Positions 35,146 to 47,185 are shown, counted from the stretch's first letter. The stretch is DNA of 64,000 bases from Streptomyces antibioticus (GCF_002019855.1 NZ_CM007717.1:1677570-1741569); one strand, 5' to 3'. Numbers and translations are program-made. Notes: generated from the letters alone by a model not told the origin.

Positions 35146-36553
35146 GCGCCAGATACATGGCGTCGGTGCCGTGCAGATGCGGCCAGAGCTGGACGTCGGG
35201 CCCCTCGCCCAGGGCCGGCACGCCCGGCAGCAGGGGACGGGCGTCGATCAGGTCGGCGTCCGGGAACTGCTTGAGGACGTCGGCGACCACCGCGCGGGTC
35301 TCGGCGAGATGCGGCGAGCAGGTGGCGTAGCCGACGACACCGCCGACCCGGACCGACTCCAGCGCGGTGCGCAGCAGGCCGCGCTGAAGGGGCGCGAAGG
35401 TGTCCAGGTCCTCCGGACGGCGGCGCCAGCGCGCCTCGGGACGGCGGCGCAGGGCGCCCAGGCCGGTGCACGGCACGTCCATCAGCACCCGGTCGAAGGA
35501 GCCGGGCCGCCACGGCGGACGGGTCCCGTCGGCGGTGATCACCTGGTAGGGGCCGGGGTTGCCGTTCAGCGCCTTCGCCACCAGACCCGCCCGGTGCGGC
35601 TGCTTCTCGGCGGCGACGAGCGTCGCCCCGCGCTCGGCCGCGAGCGCGGCGAGCAGCGCGGCCTTGCCGCCGGGGCCCGCGCAGCCGTCGAGCCAGAGCC
35701 GGTCGGGGCCCTCCAGCGGGGCGTTCGCCAGGGCCAGCGCCACGAGCTGACTGCCCTCGTCCTGCACCCCGGCACGCCCCTCGCGCACGGCGTCGACGGC
35801 GCCGGGCTCACCGCCCTCGGCCAGCCGCACCGCGTACGGCGACCAGCGGCCCGGGACGGCCGACTCCCTGTCGAGCAGCTCGTCGGTGGTGGCACGGCCG
35901 GGCCGGGCCACCAGGGTCACCTCGGGGCGTTCGTTGTCGGCCTCCAGCAGGTCCTCGATCCCGGCGCGCCCGCCGCCGAGGGAGTCCCACAGCGCGGAGA
36001 CCACCCAGCGCGGATGCGAGTGCACGACGGCGAGATGGTCCTCGGGGTCGTCGTCGTAGGGCGGCGCGACCTGGACGAGCCAGGCGTCCAGGTCCTGGGC
36101 GGCGACCTTGCGCAGCACGGCGTTGACGAACTTGGCCCGGCCGTCGCCGAGCACGACCCGCGCCAGCTCCACGGAGGCGGAGACGGCCGCGTGCGTCGGG
36201 ATGCGCGTGCCGAGCAACTGGTGCACCCCGAGGCTGAGCACGTCCAGCACCGGCGGGTCGACCTCGCGCAGCGGCCGGTCCACACAGGCCGCGATCACGG
36301 CGTCGTAGGTGCCCTGCCGGCGCAGGGTGCCGTAGACCAGCTCGGTGGCGAGGGCCGCGTCCCGCGCGTCGAACTTCTCCGGTCCCTCCTTCTCCCGGGC
36401 CTTGCGCAGCAGCGGCGGCAGCACGAGGTTCGCGTACGCGTCCCGCTCGTCCACGGCCCGCAGGGCCTCGAAGGCGAGGAAACGGACGGGGTCCTTCTGC
36501 GGCCGCCGGTACGGCTTGGCGGGCTTACGGGGACGGGAGGACGACTCGCTCAC
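35126..36553 (-). CDS. rsmB: 16S rRNA (cytosine-5) methyltransferase RsmB/Sun
   Basis: Methylates C967 (E. coli numbering) of 16S rRNA. The 475-residue protein has an N-terminal NusB-like RNA-binding domain (about 20-160) and a SAM-dependent methyltransferase domain with WLDGCAGPGGKAALLAALA, the catalytic MDVPCTGLGALRRRPE and the second Cys in GYATCSPHLAETRAV. GTG start at 36551-36553. It follows fmt, the usual order fmt-rsmB in actinobacteria. Confidence 0.95.
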   Translation of the reverse strand: MSESSSRPRKPAKPYRRPQKDPVRFLAFEALRAVDERDAYANLVLPPLLRKAREKEGPEKFDARDAALATELVYGTLRRQGTYDAVIAACVDRPLREVDPPVLDVLSLGVHQLLGTRIPTHAAVSASVELARVVLGDGRAKFVNAVLRKVAAQDLDAWLVQVAPPYDDDPEDHLAVVHSHPRWVVSALWDSLGGGRAGIEDLLEADNERPEVTLVARPGRATTDELLDRESAVPGRWSPYAVRLAEGGEPGAVDAVREGRAGVQDEGSQLVALALANAPLEGPDRLWLDGCAGPGGKAALLAALAAERGATLVAAEKQPHRAGLVAKALNGNPGPYQVITADGTRPPWRPGSFDRVLMDVPCTGLGALRRRPEARWRRRPEDLDTFAPLQRGLLRTALESVRVGGVVGYATCSPHLAETRAVVADVLKQFPDADLIDARPLLPGVPALGEGPDVQLWPHLHGTDAMYLALIRRTG

Positions 36554-36680
36554 GAAAAAGGTGCTCCGCTTTCTGGAATTCGGGGTCCGCGTCCCAGCGT
36601 ACGACGGTGCCGGGACCCGGACGCGCGGCGCCTCCCGGGACCCGGAACGCGCGGCGCCTCGCCCTGGCCGGCCGGAGTCT

Positions 36681-37613
36681 CTAGTCCCCGAGGCGCTCCC
36701 CGTCGGCGATCCGGACCCCGCGGGCCCAGTCGGCCGCCCGCATCGGCTTCTTGCCCTGGGCCTGGACCCACAGCAGCTCGACGGCGTAGGAGCCGGTGCC
36801 GACGTGGACGCTGTTCTTGCCGACGGCCAGGGCGCCCGGGGCGAGGTCGTCACGGCCCGGGACGGGCTGCACCTGGATGAGCTTGAGGCGCTCGCCCCGG
36901 AAGACCGTCCAGGCGCCGGGCGCGGGGGTGCAGCCGCGCACGACCCGGTCGACGCGCAGCGCCGGGGCGGCCCAGTCGATGTGCGCGTCCTCGACGGTGA
37001 TCTTCGGCGCGAGGGTGATGCCGTCGTGCGGCTGCGGTACGGCCTTCAGACTGCCGTCCTCGACGCCGTCCATCGTCGCGGAGAGCAGCCCGGCGCCCGC
37101 GAAGGCGAGCCGGGTCAGCAGGTCCCCGCTGGTGTCGGTGGGCCGGATCACCTCGGTGACGGTGCCGTAGACCGGGCCCGAGTCGAGCCCCTCCTCGATC
37201 AGGAAGGTGGAGGCGCCGGTGATCTCGTCGCCCGCCATGATCGAGTGCTGCACGGGGGCGGCGCCGCGCCAGGCGGGCAGCAGCGAGAAGTGCAGGTTCA
37301 CCCAGCCGTGCGCGGGGATGTCCAGCGCGACCCGGGGCAGCAGCGCCCCGTAGGCGACGACGGGACAGCAGTCCGGCGCGATCTCCCGCAGCCGCTCCAG
37401 GAAGTCGGGGTCCCGGGGCCGCTCCGGCCTGAGCACCTCGATCCCGGCCTCCTCGGCCCGCTGGGCCACGGGCGACGCGACCAGCCGGCGCCCCCGCCCG
37501 GCCGGCGCGTCGGGCCGCGTGACGACGGCGGCCACCTCGTGCCGCCCGGAGGCGATCAGGGCGTCCAGGGCGGGAACGGCGACCTCGGGGGTACCGGCGA
37601 AGACGAGCTTCAT
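36681..37613 (-). CDS. fmt: Methionyl-tRNA formyltransferase
   Basis: Formylates initiator Met-tRNA with 10-formyl-THF for translation start. The 310-residue protein has [19 protein letters not shown], the catalytic block [20 protein letters not shown] (Asn/His) and the C-terminal OB-like domain that holds tRNA. ATG at 37611-37613; no strong ribosome site is visible. It precedes rsmB by 127 bp on the same strand. Confidence 0.96.
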   Translation of the reverse strand: MKLVFAGTPEVAVPALDALIASGRHEVAAVVTRPDAPAGRGRRLVASPVAQRAEEAGIEVLRPERPRDPDFLERLREIAPDCCPVVAYGALLPRVALDIPAHGWVNLHFSLLPAWRGAAPVQHSIMAGDEITGASTFLIEEGLDSGPVYGTVTEVIRPTDTSGDLLTRLAFAGAGLLSATMDGVEDGSLKAVPQPHDGITLAPKITVEDAHIDWAAPALRVDRVVRGCTPAPGAWTVFRGERLKLIQVQPVPGRDDLAPGALAVGKNSVHVGTGSYAVELLWVQAQGKKPMRAADWARGVRIADGERLGD

Positions 37614-37679
37614 GAAGGGACACGGGCCTCTCGGACGGAACGGGAAGACGGGCTGCACACGCAGCACACGATTTTATGA

Positions 37680-38369
<690 letters not shown>

Positions 38370-38482
38370 TCCACCCCCCGCACCCTTCCTCCCGCCCTCC
38401 ACCACTCCTCCCCCTGCCCTCTCGGCCCCCGCCCGGGAGGGCAGCCGCACATCCCCCGGGATGCTCTCTCCGAGGGGCCGGC

Positions 38483-40636
38483 TCAGCCGATGTCCGGCGG
38501 GTCGATCCGCACCCGCACCGCGTCCTGCCCACCCCGTGCCATCCGCGCGGCCTGCGCCGCCTTCAGGGCGGCGGCCAGCGCGGCCCCTCTCCCCGGCGGC
38601 ACCCGGATCAGCGCCCGCTCCCAGTGCTCCCCGGGCGGCGGCGCCCCCGGCCGCGCGGGCCGCCCGGCGGGGCTCGGCGGCAGCGGCACCGGCCCCAGCA
38701 CCTGCGCCTCCCCCGGCAGCTCGACCGCCGTCAGGAACGCGGCCACCGCCTCCCCCTTCCCGGACACCGCCGCCATCCGCGAGACCGGCGGGAACCCCAG
38801 CTCGGCCCGCTCGGACAGCTCCCGCACCGCGTGCCCGACCGGGTCCCACCGCACCAGCGCCTGCACCGGCCGCAGGGTCGGCTCGGCGACCACGACGACC
38901 GTCCCCCCGTCCCCCTGCGGGCGCACCAGCGCGGCCGCCGCGAGCCACCGCCGCAGCGCGTCCTCCCCGGCCCGCAGGTCGGGTCTGCCGAGCATCGCCC
39001 AGCCGTCCAGCAGCAGCGCCGCCGCGTAGCCGCCCTCGGCGACCGGCTCGGCGCCCGGGGTGCTCACCACCAGCGCGGGAGCCCCCGGCACCGTGTCCAG
39101 CACCTGCTCGCGCCCGGAGGTCCGCACCGGTACGGCAGGGAACGCCCGCCCCAGCTCCTCGGCGGTCCGTCTGGCCCCGACGACCTGCGCCCGCAGCCGG
39201 AACGACCCGCACTCCGGGCAGTGCCAGGCGCTCTCCTCGCGCCCGCACCAGCCGCACCCCAGCGCCCCGCCGTCCCGCGCCTCCAGCGGCCCGGCGCAGT
39301 GCCGGCACCGGGCGGCGGCCCGGCACTGCGCGCACGCCATCCGCGGCACATATCCGCGCCGGGGCACCTGGACCAGCACCGGCCCGTGCCGCAGCCCCTC
39401 CCGGACCGTCTGCCAGGCGAGGGTGGGCAGCCGGGCGGCCCGCGCCGCCTCGTCCCGCGCGAGATCCTGGTCCCCCACGGTGCGCACCAGGGGAGCGGCC
39501 CGCCGCACCTGCTCCCGGGCGGCGACCAGCCCCTGCGCCCAGCCGCTCTCCACGAGCTGCGCGCCCTCCACGGTGCAGCTCCAGCCGCCCATCAGGAAGG
39601 CGCACCGGTCCTGGGCGGCCCGCAGCAGCAGCACCTCCCGGGCGTGCGGCTGCGGGGCGTGCAGCTCGCTGTGGCTGTCGTCCCCGTCGTCCCAGAGCGC
39701 GACCAGGCCGAGGTCGCGGACCGGGGCGAACATGGCGGCCCGGGTGCCGACCACCGCCCGCACGCTCCCGCGCCGTACGGCCAGCCACTCGCGGTACCGC
39801 TTCTCCGGCCCGGCGTCCGCGGTGAGCAGGGCGTGCCGCCCCTCCCCCAGCAGTGCCGTCAGCGCGCCGTCGACCCGGGCGGCGGCCCGTCCGTCCGGCA
39901 CGACGACCAGGGCCCCGCGCCCCGAGGCGAGCGTCGCGGCGACGGCCCGGGCCAGCTCCTGGCTCCACTCGGGTCCCGGCAGCGCGTTCCACACGGCGCG
40001 CGGTGCTCCGCCCGCGGCCAGGGACTCCAGGAAGGCGCTCCCCCGCTCGTACCGCGCCCAGGACCCGGGCTCGGGTGCCGGGGGCGGCGGCAGCGGGGCG
40101 GGTGAGGGCCGCTGCTCGGCGCGCGCGTTGCGCGGGGGCACCGCGAGCTGGAGGACGTCCGCCAGGCTGCCCGCGTACCGGTCGGCGACGGCCCTCGCCA
40201 GCCCGAGCAGCTCCTCACCCAGCACGGGTTCGGGCGAGACGACCTGGGCGAGCGCCGCGAGCGGGCCGGAGTAGTCGGACGCGGCGAGCCGCTCGATCAG
40301 GAAGCCGTCGATGAGCCCGCCGCCCTCGCGCCGGCCCTCCCGCACCCGGCCGCGCCCGGCGCCGAACCGCACCCGCACCCGCACCCCGGGCTGTGCCTCG
40401 GCGTCCAGCTCGGCGGGCACCGCGTAGTCGAAGTAGCGGTCGAGATGGAGCACGCCCTTGTCGACGAGGACCCGCGCCACCGGCAGCTCCGGGGCCAGCT
40501 CGGCCCCCCGCCAGGTCCGCGGCTTGGCCCGGGGCGCCTTGGCCCGCCGTACGCTCTCCCGGATCAGCGCGAGCTGCTCGGGCGGCGCGCCCTCCCCGGC
40601 CGCACCACCGCCCCCCTGCCCGCTCTCGCCGCTCAC
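38483..40636 (-). CDS. priA: Primosomal protein N' (PriA), ATPase-motif-less actinobacterial form
   Basis: A 717-residue PriA. The N-terminal 3'-DNA-binding domain (ARVLVDKGVLHLDRYFDYAVP) and the zinc-binding cysteines (MACAQCRAAARCRHCAG, LGCGWCGREESAWHCPECGSF) are intact. The helicase Walker A (normally GSGKT) is absent: the region reads ALPGPEWSQELARAVAATL. The DEEH Walker B box is replaced by LWDDGDDSHS. This degenerate form is known for actinobacteria and probably keeps DNA/partner binding without helicase activity. Start is GTG at 40634-40636; GTG at 40658-40660 with GGGGAGGGGG upstream is an alternative. Confidence 0.9.
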   Translation of the reverse strand: MSGESGQGGGGAAGEGAPPEQLALIRESVRRAKAPRAKPRTWRGAELAPELPVARVLVDKGVLHLDRYFDYAVPAELDAEAQPGVRVRVRFGAGRGRVREGRREGGGLIDGFLIERLAASDYSGPLAALAQVVSPEPVLGEELLGLARAVADRYAGSLADVLQLAVPPRNARAEQRPSPAPLPPPPAPEPGSWARYERGSAFLESLAAGGAPRAVWNALPGPEWSQELARAVAATLASGRGALVVVPDGRAAARVDGALTALLGEGRHALLTADAGPEKRYREWLAVRRGSVRAVVGTRAAMFAPVRDLGLVALWDDGDDSHSELHAPQPHAREVLLLRAAQDRCAFLMGGWSCTVEGAQLVESGWAQGLVAAREQVRRAAPLVRTVGDQDLARDEAARAARLPTLAWQTVREGLRHGPVLVQVPRRGYVPRMACAQCRAAARCRHCAGPLEARDGGALGCGWCGREESAWHCPECGSFRLRAQVVGARRTAEELGRAFPAVPVRTSGREQVLDTVPGAPALVVSTPGAEPVAEGGYAAALLLDGWAMLGRPDLRAGEDALRRWLAAAALVRPQGDGGTVVVVAEPTLRPVQALVRWDPVGHAVRELSERAELGFPPVSRMAAVSGKGEAVAAFLTAVELPGEAQVLGPVPLPPSPAGRPARPGAPPPGEHWERALIRVPPGRGAALAAALKAAQAARMARGGQDAVRVRIDPPDIG

Positions 40637-40792
40637 TCCAGCATTCTTACCAAACGCCACCGACAACGCCCCCTCCCCGACGCCCCGCACCCGGCACCCC
40701 GCCGCCACCGCCCACCGGCCCCGCACCGCCGCCCACGTCGCGCGACTACTCCTATGAGTCCGCGACCCTCCGAAACCGTTGCCCCGGAAACG

Positions 40793-40829
40793 CCGATGCC
40801 CGGCCTCCCCTCGGGAAGCCGGGCATCGG
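40793..40829 (-). terminator. metK terminator hairpin
   Basis: CCGATGCCCGGC (40793-40804) pairs perfectly with GCCGGGCATCGG (40818-40829), 62 bp past the metK stop on the minus strand. It separates metK from priA. Confidence 0.75.
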
Positions 40830-40857
40830 ACGTGACGTACGTGAGCGAACCCTCGCT

Positions 40858-40905
40858 CCTACGGACCCGCGGTCTTACTGACCCACGGTCCTACTGACCC
40901 GCGGC
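40858..40905. repeat. 16-bp tandem repeat across the metK stop codon
   Basis: Three units of 16 bp (CCTACGGACCCGCGGT, CTTACTGACCCACGGT, CCTACTGACCCGCGGC) run from the 3' untranslated region into the last codons of metK. The metK stop (plus 40891-40893) sits in the third unit. The copies look like slippage duplications of the gene end. Confidence 0.7.
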
Positions 40906-42099
40906 CTTGCGCAGCGCCTCCACGCGGTCCGTGCGCTCCCACGTGAAGTCGGGCAGCTCACGGCCGAAGTGGCCGTACGCGGCGGTCTGGGCGTAGATCG
41001 GGCGCAGCAGGTCGAGGTCGCGGATGATCGCGGCCGGACGCAGGTCGAAGACCTCGTCGATGGCCTTCTCGATCTTGTCGACGTCGACCTTGTGGGTGCC
41101 GAAGGTCTCGACGAACAGACCGACCGGCTCGGCCTTGCCGATCGCGTACGCGACCTGGACCTCGCAGCGGGAGGCGAGGCCCGCGGCGACCACGTTCTTG
41201 GCGACCCAGCGCATGGCGTAGGCGGCCGAGCGGTCCACCTTGGACGGGTCCTTGCCGGAGAAGGCGCCGCCGCCGTGGCGGGCGAAGCCGCCGTAGGTGT
41301 CGATGATGATCTTGCGGCCGGTGAGGCCGGCGTCGCCCATCGGGCCGCCGATCTCGAAGCGCCCGGTCGGGTTGACCAGCAGGCGGTAGCCCTCGGTGTC
41401 CAGCTTGATGCCCTCGTCCAGGAGCGCCTTCAGCTCCGGCTCCACGACGAACTCGCGGATGTCGGGGGCGAGCAGCGACTCCAGGTCGATGTCGGAGGCG
41501 TGCTGCGAGGAGACGACGACGGTGTCGAGGCGGACGGCCTTGTCGCCGTCGTACTCGATGGTGACCTGGGTCTTGCCGTCGGGGCGCAGGTAGGGGATGG
41601 TGCCGTTCTTGCGGACGTCCGAGAGGCGCTTGGACAGCCGGTGCGCCAGGAAGATCGGCAGCGGCATCAGGGTCGGCGTCTCGTCGGAGGCGTACCCGAA
41701 CATCAGGCCCTGGTCGCCGGCGCCCTGACGGTCCAGCTCGTCCTCGTCGCCCTCGACGCGGGACTCGTACGCCGTGTCGACGCCCTGGGCGATGTCGGGG
41801 GACTGGGCGCCGATGGACACCGAGACACCGCAGGAGGCGCCGTCGAAGCCCTTCTTGGAGGAGTCGTAGCCGATCTCGAGGATCTTGTCGCGCACGAGCT
41901 GCGGGATCGGCGCGTAGGCCTTGGTGGTGACCTCTCCGGCCACGTGGACCAGGCCGGTCGTGATCAGCGTCTCGACGGCGACCCGAGAGGTCGGGTCCTC
42001 GCGCAGAAGCGCGTCGAGAATGGTGTCGCTGATCTGGTCAGCGATCTTGTCGGGGTGACCCTCGGTCACGGACTCCGAAGTGAACAGGCGACGGGACAC
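40891..42099 (-). CDS. metK: S-adenosylmethionine synthetase
   Basis: Makes SAM from methionine and ATP; SAM level also affects antibiotic production and differentiation in Streptomyces. The 402-residue protein has [28 protein letters not shown] and the P-loop-like [19 protein letters not shown] start at 42097-42099 just after AGGGAG. The 241-bp upstream region to coaBC has a GATAAACTG block that could be a -10 but no SAM riboswitch I can recognise. Confidence 0.97.
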   Translation of the reverse strand: MSRRLFTSESVTEGHPDKIADQISDTILDALLREDPTSRVAVETLITTGLVHVAGEVTTKAYAPIPQLVRDKILEIGYDSSKKGFDGASCGVSVSIGAQSPDIAQGVDTAYESRVEGDEDELDRQGAGDQGLMFGYASDETPTLMPLPIFLAHRLSKRLSDVRKNGTIPYLRPDGKTQVTIEYDGDKAVRLDTVVVSSQHASDIDLESLLAPDIREFVVEPELKALLDEGIKLDTEGYRLLVNPTGRFEIGGPMGDAGLTGRKIIIDTYGGFARHGGGAFSGKDPSKVDRSAAYAMRWVAKNVVAAGLASRCEVQVAYAIGKAEPVGLFVETFGTHKVDVDKIEKAIDEVFDLRPAAIIRDLDLLRPIYAQTAAYGHFGRELPDFTWERTDRVEALRKAAGQ

Positions 42100-42340
42100 A
42101 ACGCTCCCTGGGGTTGCAGCGGCTGCTGGCTGATCATGGGCGGACGGGCTCGGGGGCTGCGCCCGGCGCCGTCCGAGAAACAGTTTATCGGTCGCGCTCG
42201 ACCACCGGCCCACCTGTCTCGCCTCTCGGGAGCGCTGTGACCTGCGGCACGGGCATTCTGCCCAATGCTGGGCACCCTTGGCCAGGGTCGCCACGCCCGA
42301 ATCGAGCGCGGGACGGGGAACGGCGAAACGCATCAAACCC

Positions 42341-43543
42341 TCAGGTCAAGCGTGCCGTCACCAGGTCCCATACGATTTCGGCCAATGCCTCTTTGGGTCC
42401 GTGGGGCACCGGTGTCTCGCCCCCGTCGGCAGCCAGCACGATTGCCTCGTTCTCCTCGGAGCCGAACGTGCGACGCTCCCCCACTTCGTTCACCACCAGC
42501 AGATCGCAGCCCTTGCGGCGGAGCTTCGCGCGGCCGTTGGCCAGCACGTCGTCGGTCTCGGCCGCGAAGCCGACGACCACCTGCCCGGGGCGGGCGCGGT
42601 CGGCGGAGAGCTCCGCGAGGATGTCCGGATTCCGTACGAGGACGATCGGGTCGGGCTCCTTGCCGTCCTTCTTCTTGATCTTCCCGGAGGCGTACGCGGC
42701 GGGCCGGAAGTCGGCCACGGCGGCCGCCATCACCACCGCGTCGGCGTCGGTAGCGGCCTTGAGGACCTCTTCGCGCAGGTGCACGGCCGTGCCGACGGGG
42801 ACGACGTCGACCCCGGCCGGGTCGGGCAGCCCGGTGTTGGCGGCGATCAGCGTGACTCGGGCGCCCCGGGCGGCGGCGGTGCGGGCGAGCGCGTAGCCCT
42901 GCTTGCCGGAGGAGCGGTTGCCGAGGAAGCGGACCGGGTCGAGGGGCTCGCGGGTGCCGCCGGCGCTGATCACGACATGGCGGCCGGCGAGGTCGGGTTC
43001 GCGGACGCCCCGGGCCAGGACACGGCGGCAGACCTCGAAGATCTCGGCGGGGTCGGGCAGCCGGCCCTTGCCGGTGTCCACGCCGGTCAGCCGGCCGACG
43101 GCCGGTTCGATCACGACGGCGCCGCGGCGGCGGAGCGTGGCGACGTTCTCCTGAGTGGCCGGGTGCTCCCACATCTCGGTGTGCATGGCGGGGGCGAAGA
43201 CGACCGGACAGCGGGCCGTGAGCAGGGTGTTGGTGAGGAGGTCGTCGGCGAGGCCGTGGGCGGCCTTGGCCAGCAGGTCGGCGGTGGCCGGGGCGACGAC
43301 GACCAGGTCGGCGTGCTGGCCGATCCGGACGTGCGGCACCTCGTGCACGTCGTCCCAGACCTCGGTGGAGACCGGGTGGCCGGAGAGCGCGGACCAGGTG
43401 GGGGCGCCCACGAAGCGCAGGGCGGAGGCGGTGGGGACCACCCGCACGTCATGGCCGGACTCCGTCAGTCTGCGCAGCAGCTCGCACGCCTTGTACGCGG
43501 CGATGCCACCGCTGACGCCCAGTACGACCTTCGGCTTGTCCAC
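42341..43543 (-). CDS. coaBC: Bifunctional phosphopantothenoylcysteine decarboxylase/synthase
   Basis: Makes 4'-phosphopantetheine for coenzyme A in two steps. The N-terminal flavoprotein CoaC half (about 1-180) has [18 protein letters not shown] and [15 protein letters not shown]; the C-terminal CoaB half has [16 protein letters not shown] and [14 protein letters not shown], and AAVADFRPA. Length 400 residues. GTG start at 43541-43543 with GGAGAGACG directly before it. A strong terminator separates it from rpoZ, so it has its own promoter. Confidence 0.96.
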   Translation of the reverse strand: MDKPKVVLGVSGGIAAYKACELLRRLTESGHDVRVVPTASALRFVGAPTWSALSGHPVSTEVWDDVHEVPHVRIGQHADLVVVAPATADLLAKAAHGLADDLLTNTLLTARCPVVFAPAMHTEMWEHPATQENVATLRRRGAVVIEPAVGRLTGVDTGKGRLPDPAEIFEVCRRVLARGVREPDLAGRHVVISAGGTREPLDPVRFLGNRSSGKQGYALARTAAARGARVTLIAANTGLPDPAGVDVVPVGTAVHLREEVLKAATDADAVVMAAAVADFRPAAYASGKIKKKDGKEPDPIVLVRNPDILAELSADRARPGQVVVGFAAETDDVLANGRAKLRRKGCDLLVVNEVGERRTFGSEENEAIVLAADGGETPVPHGPKEALAEIVWDLVTARLT

Positions 43544-43583
43544 CGTCTCTCCCCACGCTCGGAAACGTACGCCCTCCATGACA

Positions 43584-43622
43584 CACCACAGGCCCGGCAG
43601 TCGCGCTGCCGGGCCTGTGGTG
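43584..43622 (-). terminator. rpoZ terminator hairpin
   Basis: CACCACAGGCCCGGCAG (43584-43600) pairs perfectly over 17 bp with CTGCCGGGCCTGTGGTG (43606-43622), loop TCGCG, 9 bp after the rpoZ stop. One of the strongest hairpins in the window. Confidence 0.9.
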
Positions 43623-43630
43623 GGGTGCTG

Positions 43631-43900
43631 TTACGCGGGGCCCTCGATGGCCTCGGAGGTCAGCAGACCCGCGTTGATCTCGCGCAGGGAGATCGAGAGC
43701 GGCTTCTCGTGGACGTGCGTGTCCACGAGCGGACCGACGTACTCGAGGAGGCCCTCGCCGAGCTGCGAGTAGTACGCGTTGATCTGACGGGCCCGCTTGG
43801 CCGCGTAGATCACGAGGCTGTACTTCGAGTCGGTGGCCTCGAGGAGCTCGTCGATCGGCGGGTTGATGATGCCCTCGGGCGCGGAGATGGAAGAGGACAC
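43631..43900 (-). CDS. rpoZ: RNA polymerase omega subunit
   Basis: The 89-residue omega subunit that helps assemble RNA polymerase and, in Streptomyces, is needed for normal sporulation and pigment. Conserved [21 protein letters not shown] and [20 protein letters not shown] are seen. It lies between gmk and coaBC, the standard actinobacterial order. The region before it contains two GTGATCAC palindromes. Confidence 0.97.
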   Translation of the reverse strand: MSSSISAPEGIINPPIDELLEATDSKYSLVIYAAKRARQINAYYSQLGEGLLEYVGPLVDTHVHEKPLSISLREINAGLLTSEAIEGPA

Positions 43901-43943
43901 GCTCTACCTTCCGATGGATGGGAAAAGACCGAAATCATGCACC

Positions 43944-43969
43944 GTGATCACGGAACAGGCTGTGATCAC
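43944..43969. repeat. Paired GTGATCAC palindromes upstream of rpoZ
   Basis: The 8-bp palindrome GTGATCAC occurs at 43944-43951 and 43962-43969, 18 bp apart, in the 65-bp gmk-rpoZ gap (the second touches the gmk stop). Phased paired palindromes suggest a regulator binding site, but no family is named. Confidence 0.35.
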
Positions 43970-44559
43970 ACGACATCCGTCAAGGCTAGCAGCTCGCGCG
44001 CCACATCCTCGACGGAGGTGTTGACCAGCGTCTCGTCGAACTCCGGCTCGGCCGCCAGTTCGACCTTCGCGGCCTCCAGACGCCGCTCGATCACCTCGGG
44101 CGGCTCGGTGCCGCGGCCGGTGAGCCGGCGCACCAGCTCCTCCCAGGAGGGCGGGGCGAGGAAGACGAGCCGGGCCTCGGGCATCGACTCACGGACCTGC
44201 CGGGCACCCTGGAGGTCGATCTCCAGGAGGACGGGCTCGCCCGCCTCCAGGCGCTCCAGCACCGCGGCACGCGGGGTGCCGTAGCGGTTGCCGGCGAACT
44301 CGGCCCACTCCAGCAGCTCGCCGTTGGCGATCAGCTTGTCCATCTCGTCGTCGGAGACGAAGAAGTAGTGGACGCCGTGCTTCTCGCCGGGCCGTGGCCT
44401 GCGGGTCGTCGCCGACACCGAGAGCCAGAGCTCGGGGTGCTCCTTGCGCATATGGGCGACGACCGTGCTCTTGCCGACCCCTGAGGGGCCGGAGAGCACG
44501 GTCAGCCGCGGACGTACGTCCGGGGGCTCGGGGGTCGTCCCCCGGAATGTTGCAGCCAT
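43966..44559 (-). CDS. gmk: Guanylate kinase
   Basis: Phosphorylates GMP to GDP in purine nucleotide metabolism. The 197-residue protein has the P-loop [16 protein letters not shown], the GMP-binding [34 protein letters not shown] and [17 protein letters not shown] at 44559. It lies 60 bp after the sIHF gene and 65 bp before rpoZ, probably transcribed with them. Confidence 0.97.
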   Translation of the reverse strand: MAATFRGTTPEPPDVRPRLTVLSGPSGVGKSTVVAHMRKEHPELWLSVSATTRRPRPGEKHGVHYFFVSDDEMDKLIANGELLEWAEFAGNRYGTPRAAVLERLEAGEPVLLEIDLQGARQVRESMPEARLVFLAPPSWEELVRRLTGRGTEPPEVIERRLEAAKVELAAEPEFDETLVNTSVEDVARELLALTDVV

Positions 44560-44619
44560 GCAGCGATTATTCCAGCAATCCCGGAGTGCCCGGGACTCCC
44601 TTCCCGGCAGTGGCCGGTG

Positions 44620-44943
44620 TCAGGCGCCGGTGCTGCCGAACTCACGCTCCAGGGAAGCGATCTGGTTGGACCCGAGACCGCGCACACGGCGGCTCTCGGA
44701 GATGCCGAGTCGCTCCATGATCTGCTTGGCGCGGACCTTGCCCACGCCCGGCAGGGACTCGAGCAGGGCGGAGACCTTCATCTTGCCGATGACGTCGTTC
44801 TCCTGACCCTGCTTGATGACCTCGTGCAGGGAGGCGCCGGAGTGCTTGAGTCGATTCTTGACCTCGGCCCGCTCCCGGCGAGCCGCGGCGGCCTTTTCGA
44901 GCGCGGCTGCGCGCTGTTCGGGGGTAAGGGGCGGAAGAGCCAC
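44620..44943 (-). CDS. sihF: Streptomyces integration host factor, nucleoid-associated protein
   Basis: A 107-residue DNA-binding protein of the actinobacterial mIHF/sIHF family that compacts DNA and affects sporulation and secondary metabolism. N-terminal MALPPLTPEQRAAALEKA forms the long helix, and the helix-two-turn-helix segment SLPGVGKVRAKQIMERLGI followed by RRVRGLGSNQIASLEREFG contacts DNA. GTG start at 44941-44943. A promoter is seen at 45054-45082. The order sihF-gmk-rpoZ is highly conserved. Confidence 0.95.
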   Translation of the reverse strand: MALPPLTPEQRAAALEKAAAARRERAEVKNRLKHSGASLHEVIKQGQENDVIGKMKVSALLESLPGVGKVRAKQIMERLGISESRRVRGLGSNQIASLEREFGSTGA

Positions 44944-45053
44944 GCCTACGTCACCTCGGATGTCGAACTGTCGGATACGGACCGGTGAGGAACCGGAAGG
45001 CGCCTCACCTATGGAGCTACGAGCAAGACGCTCTGCCCGTTCACTCTGCTCGG

Positions 45054-45082
45054 AGACTAGCGGCCAAGTCCGCCCGAGTCAG
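45054..45082 (-). promoter_or_regulatory. Predicted sihF promoter
   Basis: Minus strand: -35 CTGACT (plus 45077-45082), 17-bp spacer, -10 TAGTCT (plus 45054-45059), giving a leader of about 100 bases before the GTG. The rest of the 279-bp gap to pyrF shows nothing else I can support. Confidence 0.45.
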
Positions 45083-45222
45083 CGAGAACAGCGGAAAAGT
45101 CCTGGTCAGCCTCTGTCAGGACAGGACATTCCAGACATACTGCCCCGGATTTGAGGATGTATCCAGCCTCAAACGGTCCAAGACCCACTCATCGGAGGTT
45201 TGAAAAGCGCGCGGACGGGGTC

Positions 45223-46061
45223 TCAGGCGGACGTCAACGTGACGCGGATCTCCTCCGCGAAGCGTTCCGCCGCGTCACGCAGGGCGCTCACGTCGGGACC
45301 GTGGCGGAGCACGCCCCGGCTGACGCTCGGCACGACGTTGCGCAGCGCGCTGCCGAAGACCCGCGGCAGATCCTTCGGCGTGGCCCCCTGGGCGCCCACT
45401 CCCGGCGCGAGGAGCGGACCGTTGATGCCGAGGTCGTAGGACGACAGATCGCCCAGGGTGGCGCCGACGACGGCGCCGAAGGACCCCAGGGGCTCCTCCC
45501 CCGCGTTCTCGACGGCCAGGTGCGCCAGCATGGTCGCGCCCACGTCCCGGCCGTCCGCGCGCACCGCGTGCTGGACCTCGCCGCCCTCCGGGTTGGAGGT
45601 CAGCGCCAGGACGAACAGACCCGCGCCGCTCTCCCGGGCCAGCGCCACGGCCGGGCTCAGCGAGCCGTAGCCGAGGTACGGGGAGACGGTGAGGGCGTCG
45701 GAGAACGCCGGGGCGTCCTTGTGCAGGAAGGATTCGGCGTAGGCGGCCATGGTCGAGCCGATGTCGCCGCGCTTGGCGTCCATCACGACCAGGGCGCCGG
45801 CGGCCCTGGCCTCCTGGACCGACTTCTCCAGCACGGCGATCCCGCGCGAGCCGAACCGCTCGAAGAACGCGCTCTGCGGCTTCAGGACGGCGATCCGGTC
45901 GGCCATCGCCTCGACGACCGTACGACTGAACCGCTCCAGGCCCGCCACGTCGTCGTTCAGGCCCCATTCGAGGAGCAGGGAGGCGTGCGGGTCGATGCCC
46001 ACGCAGAGCGGGCCGCGCTCGTCCATCGCCCGCCGCAGTCGCGCGCCGAAGGGTTCCATGG

Positions 46062-46065
<4 letters not shown>
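45223..46065 (-). CDS. pyrF: Orotidine 5'-phosphate decarboxylase (type 2)
   Basis: Last step of UMP synthesis. The 280-residue type-2 enzyme has [12 protein letters not shown] near the N-terminus and the catalytic [16 protein letters not shown]. Its ATG at 46063-46065 overlaps the pyrD stop by 4 bp; a second ATG at 46059 (MEPFGARL) is also possible. It is the last gene of the pyr operon. Confidence 0.96.
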
Positions 46066-47168
<1,103 letters not shown>

Positions 47169-47185
47169 CACTGTGTCCTCATACG

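Noticed and set aside
38370..38482. Pyrimidine-rich stretch as an origin or special element
   Set aside because: It is a short CT-rich intergenic tract between convergent genes with no repeat units or boxes; replication origin genes are absent.
40637..42340. SAM riboswitch upstream of metK
   Set aside because: The 241-bp leader shows no SAM-I, II or IV core that I can recognise; the downstream hairpin is a terminator.
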